Below are positions 35,951-47,195 of a stretch of DNA of 64,000 nt, one piece after another (the stretch's first letter is position 1; each line of letters opens with the position of its first letter). Position numbers and translations under genes: made by a program. Source of the DNA: Crossaster papposus (taxonomy: Eukaryota; Echinodermata; Asteroidea; Velatida; Solasteridae). The notes beneath the pieces were generated by a model, which was not told the origin of the DNA, searched no databases, and worked only from the letters and a program-made list of their open reading frames with translations. The DNA lies in the NCBI GenBank assembly GCA_037893245.1, contig JBAIAA010000884.1, forward strand, positions 62,001-126,000, written 5' to 3'.

Positions 35951-36129
35951 ATGTGGTGTATTGACCTGCCTATATACGTCTGGTACCCTTGGCGCTTCTG
36001 GTTGCGCCCAGTGAGAATAAAGGTGACATATACACGCCGCTCATTTACGGCCACTCTCCCGTAACGTCCCTGGTGTCAACGCCCTCCCTTTTATAACCTA
36101 GCGGTCAGGGTGATTAAGAATCGGAAGTA

Positions 36130-36260
36130 AAGAAGTTGAAGGTGAAATGAGAATAACTCCTCTCCACCTCTCCACTCCTCTCCACCTCTCCACCTCACCT
36201 CTCCACTCCCCACCTCCACTCCTCTCCACCCCCCCCCCCCCCCCCCCCCCCCCACCCCCC
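36130..36260. repeat. CCTCTCCA simple repeat ending in poly-C
   Basis: About ten CTCCACCTCTCCACTCC-type units run into a 25 bp C tract (36,229-36,253). Chance Gly/Trp-rich frames on the minus strand come from this composition. Confidence 0.8.
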
Positions 36261-36301
36261 TTTTTGTGAGAGGGTGTATCAAATGAAGATCAATAAATAC
36301 T

Positions 36302-36502
36302 GGAAAGTTTTCACTTTTTTACAGAAATTGGTCGAGATTTGACCGGTTTTTGGTGGGCAGCAGCTGGGCGAGTTGATAAAGTACTCTTACACATTTTTGG
36401 TTGGGGTAGACCGTGCGGCAGTATGGAGTTATTGCACGAAATTTGTGCACGGTTTCTATTGTTTAACGGCGGTTAACCTGTAAAAACCCTCTCCATCTAT
36501 GG
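36302..36502 (-). repeat. Inverted copy of the 11.3 kb dispersed repeat
   Basis: Matches the reverse complement of 11,330-11,545 (TTTTTGGTGGGCAGCAGCTG, GTGCGGCAGTATGGAGTTAT, GTTAACCTGTAAAAACCCTC). Confidence 0.75.
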
Positions 36503-37424
36503 GTCTCTGCCCTACGGGTGTCCGGAGACCCAGAGTTCTAGGGGTACAGAGCAAAGTGGTCCAGGCAGGCCTATAGTGATTCTCGGCCCTCTGCAGCAAT
36601 CATTTTGAGCGGTTGTGCTTCGACCTAGAGCGCTTAGTGTCTTCAGTGTCTGAATAAGAAATACTGTGATTCGAATCAGACGAATCAGTACTATTTTCGT
36701 CGGATTCACTAAAATAACCGAGGAAGAACTTTCACTATCGTCCATGTTAAATTCGATTACGTTGTACAGCGTGCGTGTGCCGACTGTGTGTATCTACGTG
36801 TGTGTGCACAAAGCGTACGCGAATCATATCCATGCAAACCCGTCTCGTACCTAGACGTGGGGTACCGACTATCGCAAATTTGTCTGGGTTCTGCTTCGGT
36901 TTACGTCACTCATTTTGAGTGGCCGCGAAACTTAAAAAAAAAAAAAAAAAAGGGGGGGGGGGGGAGGGCTCATTTTTTTGGGCGGCAAATTACCACACTA
37001 AACGTACACTAGAACTAGCTTTGCTTCTTATTCACATTTAATACACATAAATCTATTAATTTAAAACAAAAAATTGCGTAATGAAGATGTTCGACTGCAT
37101 GTCTTCTTTAAAGTTATTACCAACTTGTTGGCCCTACAAGCCTTGTTTTAAACTGACCTTCCAATTTAGATAATTAAGAGCCCGAGACAATCCGCACGCA
37201 TGCAGTTAACAATATGTGCTGCAATGTAGAACTGAGCCGCTCCATCCCCACTGAAGTATCCCATTTCATTCTGCGTCTCACCATTAGCCTCTCCTGGCTA
37301 AATCCTCGTGTCTGGCTTCTCGTGCCAGTCCTGTTTCTACTGAATAGCAGAGGGTGTCAGCAAGTTCCTGCGCTATATCCAGGCTGCTTCGGGTATATAG
37401 GTGAACTCGTAAGGTTGGTTGCCA
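36503..37424. other. Intergenic, no gene seen
   Basis: A poly-A/poly-G junction (18 A then a 12 bp G run) lies at 36,933-36,965. No exon could be supported. Confidence 0.4.
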
Positions 37425-37615
37425 TTCCATCTAGAAGGACAACTCTGATCACAAACCCGGGTAGGTGGAGCTCGTTAGCATAGGTCGGTAATATGCCTAG
37501 GAGGACAACTCAGGCTAACGAGCTCTAACCGAGTTTGTGATCAAAGTCCTCAATATGACTAAGAGAAGGACAACTCTGATCACAAACCCGGGTACGTAAA
37601 ACTCGTTAGCCAAAA
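37425..37615. repeat. Alternating inverted repeats
   Basis: GGACAACTCTGATCACAAAC followed by GCTCGTTAGC occurs forward at about 37,437, inverted at about 37,515-37,550 (GCTAACGAGCTC..TTTGTGATCAAAGTCCT) and forward again at about 37,568. The order +,-,+ gives strong hairpin potential. Confidence 0.7.
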
Positions 37616-38942
37616 ATAGCAGTCTATACTCTCCAGCGCGTAACAACCTTGACCCAGCTATGGGTTAAATAGTATGAACTAAGCATAATGCCTTTAGGAC
37701 GTATGAGGGCATATCTGCCCCAACTGTCAATGTGCTTCTAGAATAGATGAAATTCCTTAGTCATGTATTACCCTTCCATCTAAGTGAAAAACACTCCAAA
37801 ATCCAACCTGGGATCGTGCAGGGTGCCACACTTGTGGCAGTGTCTGCACCAGTGTGGCGCACATTCGCCTGCACGATGCAGACAGTGGGAAGAGACTATA
37901 CGCACAACGTTTCCATCAAAATCCTTTCATTTGTGTATTAAAGTTATTTATCAATGATGAGTTACTTAATTTCTGAGTTTTGTGTGTGGAAGCCAAGTAT
38001 CGATGAGGAAATGGTAACGGGAACAGGCAGAGGATGCTGCTGAAATGTTTTAGCCACAACGATCGACAAGTTGGGCAGATGTCGCCTTCGTGTTCTCAGG
38101 ATGACAGAAAAGACCTATTTAGGAGTAGCGCTGCTCTTTCAATAAGAGGAAGAGGTTAGAAAAATACTAGTTTTGGCCGGGTAGCCGCACCTGGTTAGAC
38201 ATCCACTAATCAGCGGTCGAAATAAGAAGAGATATACACTCTAAATATTGGTGCATGGAATGTCAGGACACTATCGTGGACTGCTCTAATTGCCCAAACT
38301 CTCAAGCGCTACGACAATGACATTGCTGTCCTCAGCAAAACCAGATTATCGGAGTCACACCTGAAAGAAATATGAACTGGTTACACATTTTACTGAATTG
38401 CTCGCAACCTGAATACTTTACCAAGAGGCATGACAGACACATGACACATGCGCGTTAGAACTTAAAATGATAGCTTTGCAACAATCATCAGTGCTTATGC
38501 CCCAACAATGTCCCAGACAGATGACGTAAAACAAGCATTCTATGAATAACTCGGTACGGTACGTCCTCCATGCAGTTCCACATAGTGACAAGCTCATTCT
38601 ACTAGGCGACTTCGATACGAAAGTGGGATGTGACAGTGGTACATGGAATACAATAATAGGTATTTATGAAATGTATCTCAAATAAGCTTCTGCTTCTTTC
38701 AAAGTGTGCAGAACATCAGCTTGTCATCACCAATACAGTCTTCCAACAGACCAACAAGTATAAAACCCTCGTTCTTGTACTTGAATGCACCCTCGCTCAA
38801 AACTGTGACATCTATAATTGACTATGTTATTGCCCGACAAGCATATTGTAAAGATGTCATTAACACACGATCAATGAGGTGCATACTGCTTGTCAGACTA
38901 TAGACTCGTGAGAAGCCAGGTGTCGTTACAGCTTAAACACAA

Positions 38943-39370
38943 ATCTTTATTATTATTATTATTATTTATTCGGCCTTCAACAAGAGGTACAAACATAAAT
39001 GAACAACATACAATTCCAAATTACACTAACATTAAAACAAAACAAAAACAACCTTATCCAAGTTGGCCAGGACCGACAAAAGTATAATAAAACACTTTCA
39101 CTTGAAAGCCTACCGATCCTAACTTGAAAACTGTGACACACAGAATAACATTAAATGTATTTAACAATAAATGTATAAATAACTATGATGAATTTAGCTA
39201 AACAGTGAAAAAATACTTATATTTACATATTCATATTAACAGAAATAATATTACGGAGCAATTAAAAAAAAAGACATTAAACAAGGGATACTGTCCCACA
39301 ATCCCATTACCAAGCACTCCACCCTTTCTGCAATCCTCTTACCTCATCAAGTCACTCCCTCAACATCCCA
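38943..39370. mobile_element. Insertion within the LINE, with (TAT)n start
   Basis: LINE homology stops at a TATTATTATT microsatellite (38,946-38,970) and resumes near 39,385. The insert is AT-rich without a recognised protein; the microsatellite edge suggests another retroelement's tail in reverse orientation. Confidence 0.45.
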
Positions 39371-39998
39371 CCCAACTTGAAGGAACCAACTGAAAAAGCT
39401 GAGTGTTGCAGGTTTTAAATACACAAAAACAAGAGACAAACTGCAGCAGAAAACTGCAGAGGCATTTACAGCTGATGCTGGTCGTGATGATTCAGATTCT
39501 AGTAACGCAGAGGAATCTTTGAAATACTTACGGTATATGACATAATACAGCCCCAGAAATTCTGGGTTTTGTAAAGAGGAAACACCAGTACTGCTTTGAT
39601 GCAAATGACGAGGACATAGGCGAACTTCTTGACAGTATACACACTGCCCACTCTGTTTTCATTTGTGAAAATACGTTAGGTGTTAAGAAAGGTACCTGGA
39701 GACAAAGCGTACAGTGCCAACCAAGCTTGGGCAAATGGTAGGAAGATAAAGCCAAGGAGTAACAGGAAGCAGTCGACAGGCATGACAAAAGCGTTTCTTT
39801 GAGGGTTTGAATGCTGTTTATGGTCCTTTGGTCAGGTGGGTCTACACCAGCAGTCTGCATGCAGTCGACGATAATAAACTGTAAACTGTGCACTGACATA
39901 AACATAAATAGTAGACCGCTTGGCTGAGCATTTCAATTCTCTTTTAAACCTGGAATCCTCTATGTACAACGATGCAATCAATTCCACCAAACAGCGCC

Positions 39999-40399
39999 CA
40001 ATAAGCCATTTGCGCGTGACCCCGAGTTAAATTTGAATAACATCTGGTACACTGACTTGCTCACACAGCTTGGCACAGTTTAACTTTAAAGTCTCCAGAC
40101 CAAAGACGCTTTTGCTATATCACGTGATTCGGGGCCGGCAAGCCTTACGCGTCATACGCTAGCAACCCCCAGCTCTGGAATGGTCTAGTCTTTTTGTCAT
40201 TCTCACCCATTGTAAACAATGTATTGGTGCTGAGCGTCTCTTACGTAACTATGCAAAAGCTTGCCCCGAATCACGTGATATAGCAACATTGTCTTTGGTC
40301 TGGAGAATTTAAAGTTAAACTGTGCCAAGCTGTGTGAACAAGTCAGTGTACCAGATATTATTTAAATTTAACTCGAGGTCACGCGCAAATGGCTTATTG
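39999..40399. mobile_element. 401 bp MITE with ~138 bp inverted ends, inside the LINE
   Basis: CAATAAGCCATTTGCGCGTG at the left end and its inverse at the right end continue as a long imperfect inverted repeat with CACGTGATTCGGGGC at the inner edge. LINE blocks lie immediately on both sides. No clear target duplication is seen. Confidence 0.85.
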
Positions 40400-40639
40400 T
40401 ACAAGTACTTGGTAAACTGCCATCGCTGCACGAGGTGAACAAAGCCATAAATCTTTTGGTAAAGCTCCTGGAGCAGACAGCATTCCAGCATAAATCTACA
40501 AGCATGGTGGTCATCTCATGTCAATAAAACTACCCAAACTATTTCAAACAATCTAGAATGAACATATGAAGCAGAGAAACCCCCACCCCCTCTTTTGTGT
40601 TGACCATTGTGTTCCCGGAATCTCAGGAATTCCTTTTAT

Positions 40640-41080
40640 TTTTTAAGGGGGGGGGGGGGGGGGGGGGGGGGTAGGTAGGTTACAATAGTGTTGAGTGCCT
40701 ATAAAGTCTCGGGATAAGAGGGGGGTGTTTTTGTGACTGGTCTGCAGAGATAAATCTGTAATTGTACGTTATCTAGTGGGTATGCCAGAGAGTAGTTGTT
40801 TGACTGGCCTCTCCAGAGCGTAATTCTTAACTCTTTTTCTCCCTTTTTGTGTAAGACACGCATCTGGGGGGTCAGTTATATTCACATTATATCTGCTAGA
40901 TGACAGTCAGTGGTTGGAGTTCGTGGACAGGCAAATACATCAAACGTCTGCAGGCCAATTGGGTTAGACATTTTCTGGTTTTGGCGACGCGATGACTGGT
41001 TTGTGTCTTGCAACAGTGGTCTTTTTGTTTTTAGTTCACTCACTGATTGATTATTACCGGTGATAATAATGACATTTTAG
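40640..41080 (-). repeat. Inverted copy of the 30.25-30.83 kb repeat
   Basis: Reverse complement of 30,250-30,830 with a 25 bp G tract at 40,647-40,671. Confidence 0.75.
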
Positions 41081-41084
41081 TAAA

Positions 41085-41290
41085 AAAAAAGTTTTTTGAC
41101 CTTTGACCTCATTTTCGGAGGTCAGGATTTGGTCCCAAGAGTCAATAATTATTTTATGTCATCTTCTTTTGTAATTCTGTGCATTTTGACACCAAGATCA
41201 TCTATATACCATATTTTGTTGCTGAAATATAATTTTTAGTGATTTAGGCAGGGGTCAATAACCTTTGACCTCTAATAAAAAAATACCCCA
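41085..41290. repeat. Dispersed repeat with DR1-type motif; direct copy at 46,437-46,640
   Basis: TGACCTTTGACCTCATTTTC, GGAGGTCAGGATTTGGT, GACACCAAGATCATCTATAT and ATTTTGTTGCTGAAATATAA are shared with the copy on the other side of the LTR element. Confidence 0.85.
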
Positions 41291-41510
41291 ACCCCTCCGG
41301 CAATTCCTCCTTCCTCCTTTTTTTTGAGTATATATATAGTTGTCCATACCCATATGCAAGGTGCACCAAACTCCTCTCCTTAATAATAGGAAACTTTTGG
41401 AACATCTCACTTCACTGGGGTAACTAGTCAAGGTACATTTAGGCTAACTAGGTTTTATGAGTAATCACTCCTGAAACAAAGACCTCATTCATGTTGTTTT
41501 ATGTTATATG

Positions 41511-41789
41511 TGTGGTGACCACCCCAGGTGGCATTTGACATGTAAACAATGTCACGTGATTTTGTATTACCAATCAGCGTCCGACTTTCATGGATCGCTG
41601 GTAGACGGTTTTCTGTTGTTCCACCGTAGACTTTTTAGCTGGTTCCAAAAGCCATGCCGTTCGCCATCTTGTTTCTCTCGAGTTCTTCGCGTTTTGTCCG
41701 GTGATTCATTGTAGGAGTTTAGTCGAATAAAACATCGTAGTTTTTCTACAAGATTGGGGACTTTTTGTATGAATACTTGCAATCCCCAA
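41511..41789 (+). repeat. 5' LTR
   Basis: Begins TGTGGTGACCACCCCAGG and ends CTTGCAATCCCCAA. Contains CACGTGATTTTGTATTACCAAT (E-box and CCAAT-like words) and an AATAAA at about 41,727. Transcription start was not located. Confidence 0.93.
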
Positions 41790-41791
41790 AG

Positions 41792-41809
41792 TGGTGACCC
41801 AGACGTGAT
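41792..41809 (+). promoter_or_regulatory. tRNA primer-binding site
   Basis: TGGTGACCCAGACGTGAT, two bases after the LTR and starting with the expected TGG complementary to a tRNA CCA end. The tRNA species was not determined. Confidence 0.75.
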
Positions 41810-42632
41810 ATGACTTCCACATCCGCCGCCAAGTCGGAGCTTTTGAACCCGGACTCTGCAGCGCCACTTAAGTGCAGTGGCTTTGAAACTTCCACCGTAC
41901 TGGCCCAATGACCCGGTGATATGGTTCGCACAAGTCGAGGCGCAGTTTCTCACTAGGGGAATTAAATCGGAAATTACCCAATACTCGTACGTCATCTCCT
42001 CCTTGCAACCGTCTATCGCTCAAGAAGTCAGAGACTTGTTGATCAATCCACCGGCCCACCACCCATACACCAAGCTAAAGGAAGAGCTCATCAAACGTAC
42101 CAGTGAGTCGGAGCAAAAACGCCTCCAGAAACTTTTGATAACCGAAGAGCTGGAACAACTTCTCGGAGATCGCACCCTGGAGCCTTCAATCCTGAAGCAG
42201 TTATTCCTGCAGCGACTCCCCACTAATGTCCAGCTTATTTTGGCATCGACAAGCGACACCGACATTCAACAACTTGCCAAGCTTGCAGACAAGATTGTCG
42301 AAGTTGCGCCGCCCGTTGCTCAAGCCTGTGCCGCAGTTCCAGCACCGGCTCCATTTGTGGCTGCAGTCAAGCCACCCGCTACATCAGACATGCAACTACT
42401 CCAGGCCCAAGTAGAAAAGCTGACCACTCAAATGGAAATGTTGGTTCGCCAAGATCAATACCAGCGCAGTCGACGTGACCGTAGTGCTTCTGCATCAGGG
42501 GAGAATACTACAGGTGCATGCTGGTACCATTGGAAGTATGGGGACAAAGCTCGTAACTGCAAGGACCCATGCAATTACACACACGATCGCAATCCCACTA
42601 CGGCTCAGGGAAACCACCAAGCCAGCGGATAG
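41810..42632 (+). pseudogene. gag: gag of the Ty3/gypsy element
   Basis: An ATG at 41,810 sits right after the primer site but its frame closes after about 33 codons. The clear capsid frame runs from about 41,877 (no ATG there) to TAG at 42,630-42,632: LKLPPYWPNDPVIWFAQVEA, then helix-rich capsid with LLGDRTLEPSILKQLFLQRL, a coiled MLVRQDQYQ segment, an Arg/Ser stretch and a knuckle CWYHWKYGDKARNCKDPC. One indel between 41,810 and 41,877 would separate the start from the body. The TAG is followed directly by CTAG, and pol continues in the same frame. Confidence 0.85.
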
Positions 42633-45600
42633 CTAGGGGCGACTTCCCCCACTGGCACACCAAATCAATGTCGCCTTTTCTATGTGTACGACAAATTCAC
42701 AGCAGCCAGATTCCTGGTGGACACCGGTGCTGAGGTCAGCATTGTACCTCCAACGCCACGCGATAGACAATATCGTCAAAGCGATTTTGTGCTCGAAGCA
42801 GTCAACAAGACACAAATTCACACATACGGTGAGCGTTCTGTGACAATTGATTTGGGTCTTAGGCGTGCATGCAGATGGATTTTCACAATTGCCGATGTAC
42901 CAGTTGCAATTTTGGGAGCAGATTTCTTACGCCATTTCGGGTTGCTGGTGGACATGAAAGACAGGAAACTCATAGATTCCACGACTAGTCTGAGTGTCCG
43001 AGGCATTGCAACGAGCACCAATGTTCTCAGCCCGGTTTTTGTTGGCCCATCACCGAACACTCGATACACGGCCATTTTGGGTCAGTTTCCTGCCATCACC
43101 CGACCATGCTTCAGGGACGCAAATCCCAAACACGATATCACCCATCACATCCCAACAAAAGGCCCACCAGTGTCCGCCAGGCCACGACGCCTCGCACCGG
43201 ATAAATTGAAAATCGCCAAGGCTGAATTCGACCACATGCTACAAATGAACATTATCCGTCCCTCTAATAGCAGTTGGTCTTCGCCTCTCCATATGGTGCC
43301 GAAAGGAACGCAAGGTGATTGGAGACCATGCGGTGATTACCGCGCTCTCAACAATGCATCTGTCCCTGACCGCTATCCGATCCCACACGTACACGACATC
43401 ACTTCGTCACTGCACGGCCGGACTGTATTCTCGAAGGTGGATTTGATTAGAGCATACCATCAAATCCCCATGGAGCCGAGTGACATTCCGAAAACGGCCA
43501 TCACCACGCCGTTTGGCATGTTCGAATTCGTGCGAATGCCCTTCGGGTTGAGGAACGCCGCCCAGACGTTCCAGCGTTTCATCGACCAGGTGTTGCGCGG
43601 ATTGGATTTTGTGTATGACTACATCAACGATTTACTAATCGCCAGCCATAGCGACGAGGAGCACGAGTCACATCTTCGTACGCTTTTCGAGCGCCTTGAT
43701 CAGTACGGTATCGTGGTAAACCCCGCTAAATGCGAATTTGGCGTTTCGTCACTACACTTCCTAGGCCACGTGATCGACCAGGATGGAATTCGGCCACCAG
43801 ATACGAAGGTCGAAGCGATCCAGCGGTTTCCTGTCCCAGGTTCGACAAAGAAGTTGCGAGAGTTTCTTGGGTTGGTCAACTTCTATCGCCGTTTTGTACC
43901 CCACTGTGCTGCTTTGACACAACCTCTCACCGACATGCTTGCTGGAAAACCCAAGAAAACAATCGAATTGGACGACACAGCGCTCGCTGCTTTCGAGGCC
44001 GTCAAGTTGGCTTTGGTCAATGCAACTCGTTTGTCCCATCCGCGACACGATGCAGAGTTGTGCTTAATGGTCGATGCCTCCGATTTCGCAGTGGGTGGAG
44101 TCCTTCAGCAAAAGGTGCATGGTGACTGGCACCCTATCGCGTTCTTCTTGCGAAAGCTGCAACCTGCAGAGACCAAATATAGCACATTCGGCCGGGAACT
44201 GTTAGCAATCTATCTCGCCATTTCCGTCATGTCGTCGAGGGTCGCGCTTTTTCTGTCTTGACTGATCATAAACCGCTGACCCATGCACTTGCTGCGAGTT
44301 CGGATCGATATCCCCCCCGCGAGATCAGACAGCTTGACTACGTGTCACAGTACACAACCGACATCCGACATGTTCAGGGTAAACACAACGAGGTCGCTGA
44401 CGCGTTGTCACGCATTAGCCTGAACACATTCTCTACCACGTCATCATCTCCAATCGATTTCCAGGTCATGGCCGAGCAGCAGCGCAAGGATGAGGACTAT
44501 CTCCGTCACAAACAGCATTCGGTTCTTCAGTTGCAAGACATTCCGCTAGTCGCTAGTGAGGGCACCCTAACATGTGACATGGCCACTGGAACGCCTCGAC
44601 CTTTCGTCCCCAGGGTCATGCGACGAGCAGTTTTCGACTCTCTGCATTCCCTGTCGCATCCTGGAATCAGAGCCACACTCAAGCTGGTCAGTGCACGTTT
44701 TGTTTGGCCCAACATGAATCACGATGTTCGTTCATGGGCTAAAACCTGCATCAAGTGCCAGAAATCTAAGGTGCACAGACATACCATCACGCCTCTGGGA
44801 ACCTTCATCACCCCAGACGCCCGGTTCGACCACGTCCATATTGACATTTTTGGCCCACTTCCATTGTCCAACGGCAAGTCCTACTTGCTGACGTGTATCG
44901 ACCGTTTTACACGGTGGCCAGAGGCCATTCCAATCCCGGATATGACTGCAGAAACCGTCGCCAGGGCGTTTGTCTGCAGTTGGGTTGCAAGGTTTGGTAC
45001 ACCATCGACAATCACGACTGACCGCGGCAGGCAATTCGAATCGGCACTGTTCAACGCCTTGATGACATTACTCGGCACTAAGCGCATTCGCACAACGGCT
45101 TACCATCCCATCGCCAATGGTCTGGTTGAGCGTTTCCACAGACAGTTGAAAGCTTCCCTCAAAGCGCAGGACAGAAACGCTTCCTCTTGTTCTACTGGGC
45201 ATACGGACAGTCGTCAAGCGGGACATTGGGTGTTCGACAGCGGAGCTCGTGTTTGGAACTACCCTGCGCCTACCAGGGCAGTTTGTTGCACCCGTCAATG
45301 ATGCCGGTTTAGACCCTGGAAACTATGTACATCGCCTCAAACGCGTGATGCGTCAAGTAGCACCACCACCAACACGACCACACACCCGCACCACACAGTT
45401 TCACAAGGACTTGTTGTCTTGTACGCACGTTTTCGTCCGGTGTGATCATGTGATGCGGCCACTCGAGCCTCCGTACAAGGGCCCCTATCGTATATATTGA
45501 CGTGAGCGGACAAATACTACACGTTGGACATCAAAGGCAAGAGCGACACTGCGAGTGTAGATAGATTGAAAGTCGCCTATCTTGAAACGGATCCCGCAAC

Positions 45601-45700
45601 CGCCCGTGTCGCAACCGCCCGTGTCGCAACTGCCCGTGTCGCAACCTCGACGCACTGTGCCGGATACACCTGCATTAACTGCACCAGCTGACCAGGACAC
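42633..45700 (+). pseudogene. pol: pol of the Ty3/gypsy element, four damaged points
   Basis: First stretch 42,633-44,261: protease [10 protein letters not shown] (Asp at 42,720), RT with [15 protein letters not shown] and [15 protein letters not shown]. The active-site box reads YINDLL (43,620-43,634), with Asn where Y-x-D-D has its first Asp. RNase H starts [18 protein letters not shown] shift at about 44,220-44,258 moves to [10 protein letters not shown], chromo-adjacent linker and integrase: C-IKC zinc pair, [17 protein letters not shown] and [10 protein letters not shown] (the D,D,E residues are present). A second shift near 45,170 leads to [15 protein letters not shown], and a third, with TGA at about 45,498, to DKYYTLDIKGKSD. 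It ends in a 15 bp repeat encoding ATARV three times (45,595-45,645). Confidence 0.88.
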
Positions 45701-45831
45701 CGAAGTGAGCGGATAACTCGTTCAGGACGTCACGTTCACTGGCCGTTACACCTTACTCAATTTGACTGTGATTGAACATTGTACATCGTATATATTTCAT
45801 TGTTTCGTTCACTTCCTTATGCAGAAGCTCT

Positions 45832-45845
45832 CTGGGGAGGGCTAA
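45832..45845 (+). promoter_or_regulatory. Polypurine tract
   Basis: CTGGGGAGGGCTAA immediately before the 3' LTR; the purine core GGGGAGGG would prime plus-strand synthesis. Confidence 0.7.
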
Positions 45846-46124
45846 TGTGGTGACCACCCCAGGTGGCATTTGACATGTAAACAATGTCACGTGATTTTGT
45901 ATTACCAATCAGCGTCCGACTTTCATGGATCGCTGGTAGACGGTTTTCTGTTGTTCCACCGTAGACTTTTTAGCTGGTTCCAAAAGCCATGCCGTTCGCC
46001 ATCTTGTTTCTCTCGAGTTCTTCGCGTTTTGTCCGGTGATTCATTGTAGGAGTTTAGTCGAATAAAACATCGTAGTTTTTCTACAAGATTGGGGACTTTT
46101 TGTATGAATACTTGCAATCCCCAA
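45846..46124 (+). repeat. 3' LTR
   Basis: Same 279 bases as the 5' LTR by direct reading, followed by the ATATG target duplication. Confidence 0.93.
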
Positions 46125-46179
46125 ATATGTATATCTCTGGGGTGGTTGTTTGTATATTCAATATGGGGCTCCGAATAAT

Positions 46180-46690
46180 GACCTTTGAGGTCATATGTGG
46201 CGGTCAATTTGTTATCCTTCATCACAAGAATTTACATTTTTTCTACTTCCAGTGTAATTATGAGCATTTTGACACCAAGATCATACATGTACCATATGTA
46301 GTTCCCGAGATACAATTCATAGTGTTTTATTTCAGGGTCAATGACATTAGAAATAAAGAAATTTCCCCTCCCCCTTTGTTTGGGCCTCTTTTTATATATG
46401 GTAATTTTCCTGTTACAAATATGACATTTTAGTAATACAATAGTTTTTTTGACCTTTGACCTCATTTTCGGAGGTCAGGATTTGGTCTTAAGGGTCAATA
46501 ATTATTTTATGTCATCTTCTTTTGTAATTCTGTACATTTTGACACCAAGATCATCTATATACCATATTTTGTTGCTGAAATATAATTTGTAGTGATTAGC
46601 TGGCAGGGGTCAATAACCTTTGACCTCTAATAAAAAAACATTCCCCAACCTTCCTTCCTTTTTTTGGTAGTTGTCCATACCCATACCCAC
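46180..46690. repeat. Two tandem relatives of the 41.09 kb repeat
   Basis: A diverged copy (46,180-46,430, TTTTGACACCAAGATCATAC) is followed by a close copy (46,437-46,640) of 41,085-41,290 with TGACCTTTGACCT at 46,450-46,462. The LTR element sits inside this repeat cluster. Confidence 0.8.
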
Positions 46691-46976
46691 CAAAATCAGT
46701 TAAAATTAGCTTCTTTTAATTTTTTTTTACAGATTGGCTCCATATATGGCTAATTTGGGGTTACTATAGAATCTGTAATGTTGATTTGAACCGGCAATGA
46801 ATTTACAATCATATGTACTGGCTAACATTGAAGTCTAATTATGCAATGTGAGAAGCGTTTCGTAACTCTAGTGATAGATCAAGTCACACACTTGGCAACT
46901 GATGCACCCAGTACTGCACGGGCATTTGAAGTGAAGTAAATCATTTGGTAAATTGGTCAATAAATGCTACCTCGCG

Positions 46977-47070
46977 ATGGTCAACTGTTTTGCTGTGGAC
47001 TGTAATCATAAAAGTCACAATTGGATTTGTGTCCACTTTCCTAACGAAACAACACAAAAAAGCAACTGTA
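46977..47070 (+). CDS. Possible THAP zinc-finger first exon
   Basis: From ATG at 46,977: MVNCFAVDCNHKSHNWICVH then FPNETTQKSN, followed by a possible donor AACT|GTAGTG. The start MVNCFAVDC and an FP after about 20 residues resemble THAP DNA-binding domains, which occur in P-element transposases and host regulators. Later THAP residues were not found, so this is a weak single-exon call. Confidence 0.4.
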
Positions 47071-47195
47071 GTGAGTGGTGGCCATGTTTGCGTTGATGTG
47101 ATCCTGTTTCTGTGCTAATTACCGGTACCAGTTTCTTCAGATCTTACGTAATTGCTTCTTTAGCCAGCTGCTTTCACTTGTGGACTAGTACTTAC

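Larger units (their letters stand above)
38235..40570 (+). pseudogene. Decayed non-LTR retrotransposon (APE-type, RTE-like)
   Basis: Translation blocks in several frames follow the order of craniofacial-development-protein-2-like LINEs. They are LNIGAWNVRTLSWTALIAQTLK and DIAVLSKTRLSESHLKE (endonuclease start, about 38,240-38,370), LILLGDFDTKVGCDSGTWN (about 38,595), LITNT-type, IDYVIA and SDYRLVRSQVSL (to 38,935), a linker with EILGFVKRKHQYCFDANDED (about 39,550-39,610), DRLAEHFNSLLNLESSMYND (about 39,912-39,970) and LPSLHEVNKAINLL (about 40,420). Two foreign segments interrupt it: 38,943-39,370 and the MITE at 39,999-40,399. The rest of the RT domain is absent. Stops and shifts are frequent. 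Confidence 0.78.
41511..46124 (+). mobile_element. Ty3/gypsy LTR retrotransposon, 4.6 kb, damaged
   Basis: Two 279 bp LTRs, a primer-binding site, a gag-pol region and a purine tract are present in the standard order, and a 5 bp duplication ATATG flanks the whole (41,506-41,510 and 46,125-46,129). The order protease, RT, RNase H, integrase is that of Ty3/gypsy. Coding DNA is clearly more GC-rich than its surroundings. The LTRs read identical base for base, implying recent insertion, yet pol has three frameshifts and a changed RT active-site residue. It is therefore probably non-autonomous. Confidence 0.95.

Noticed and set aside
36091..36282. Gly/Trp/Glu-rich frame
   Set aside because: Generated by CCTCTCCA repeats and poly-C.
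41588..41995. Minus-strand frames repeated at 41.6-42.0 kb and 45.9-46.2 kb
   Set aside because: They share identical residues only because they are antisense to the two LTRs.
42020..45298. Many minus-strand frames within gag-pol
   Set aside because: Shadows of the GC-rich sense coding region.
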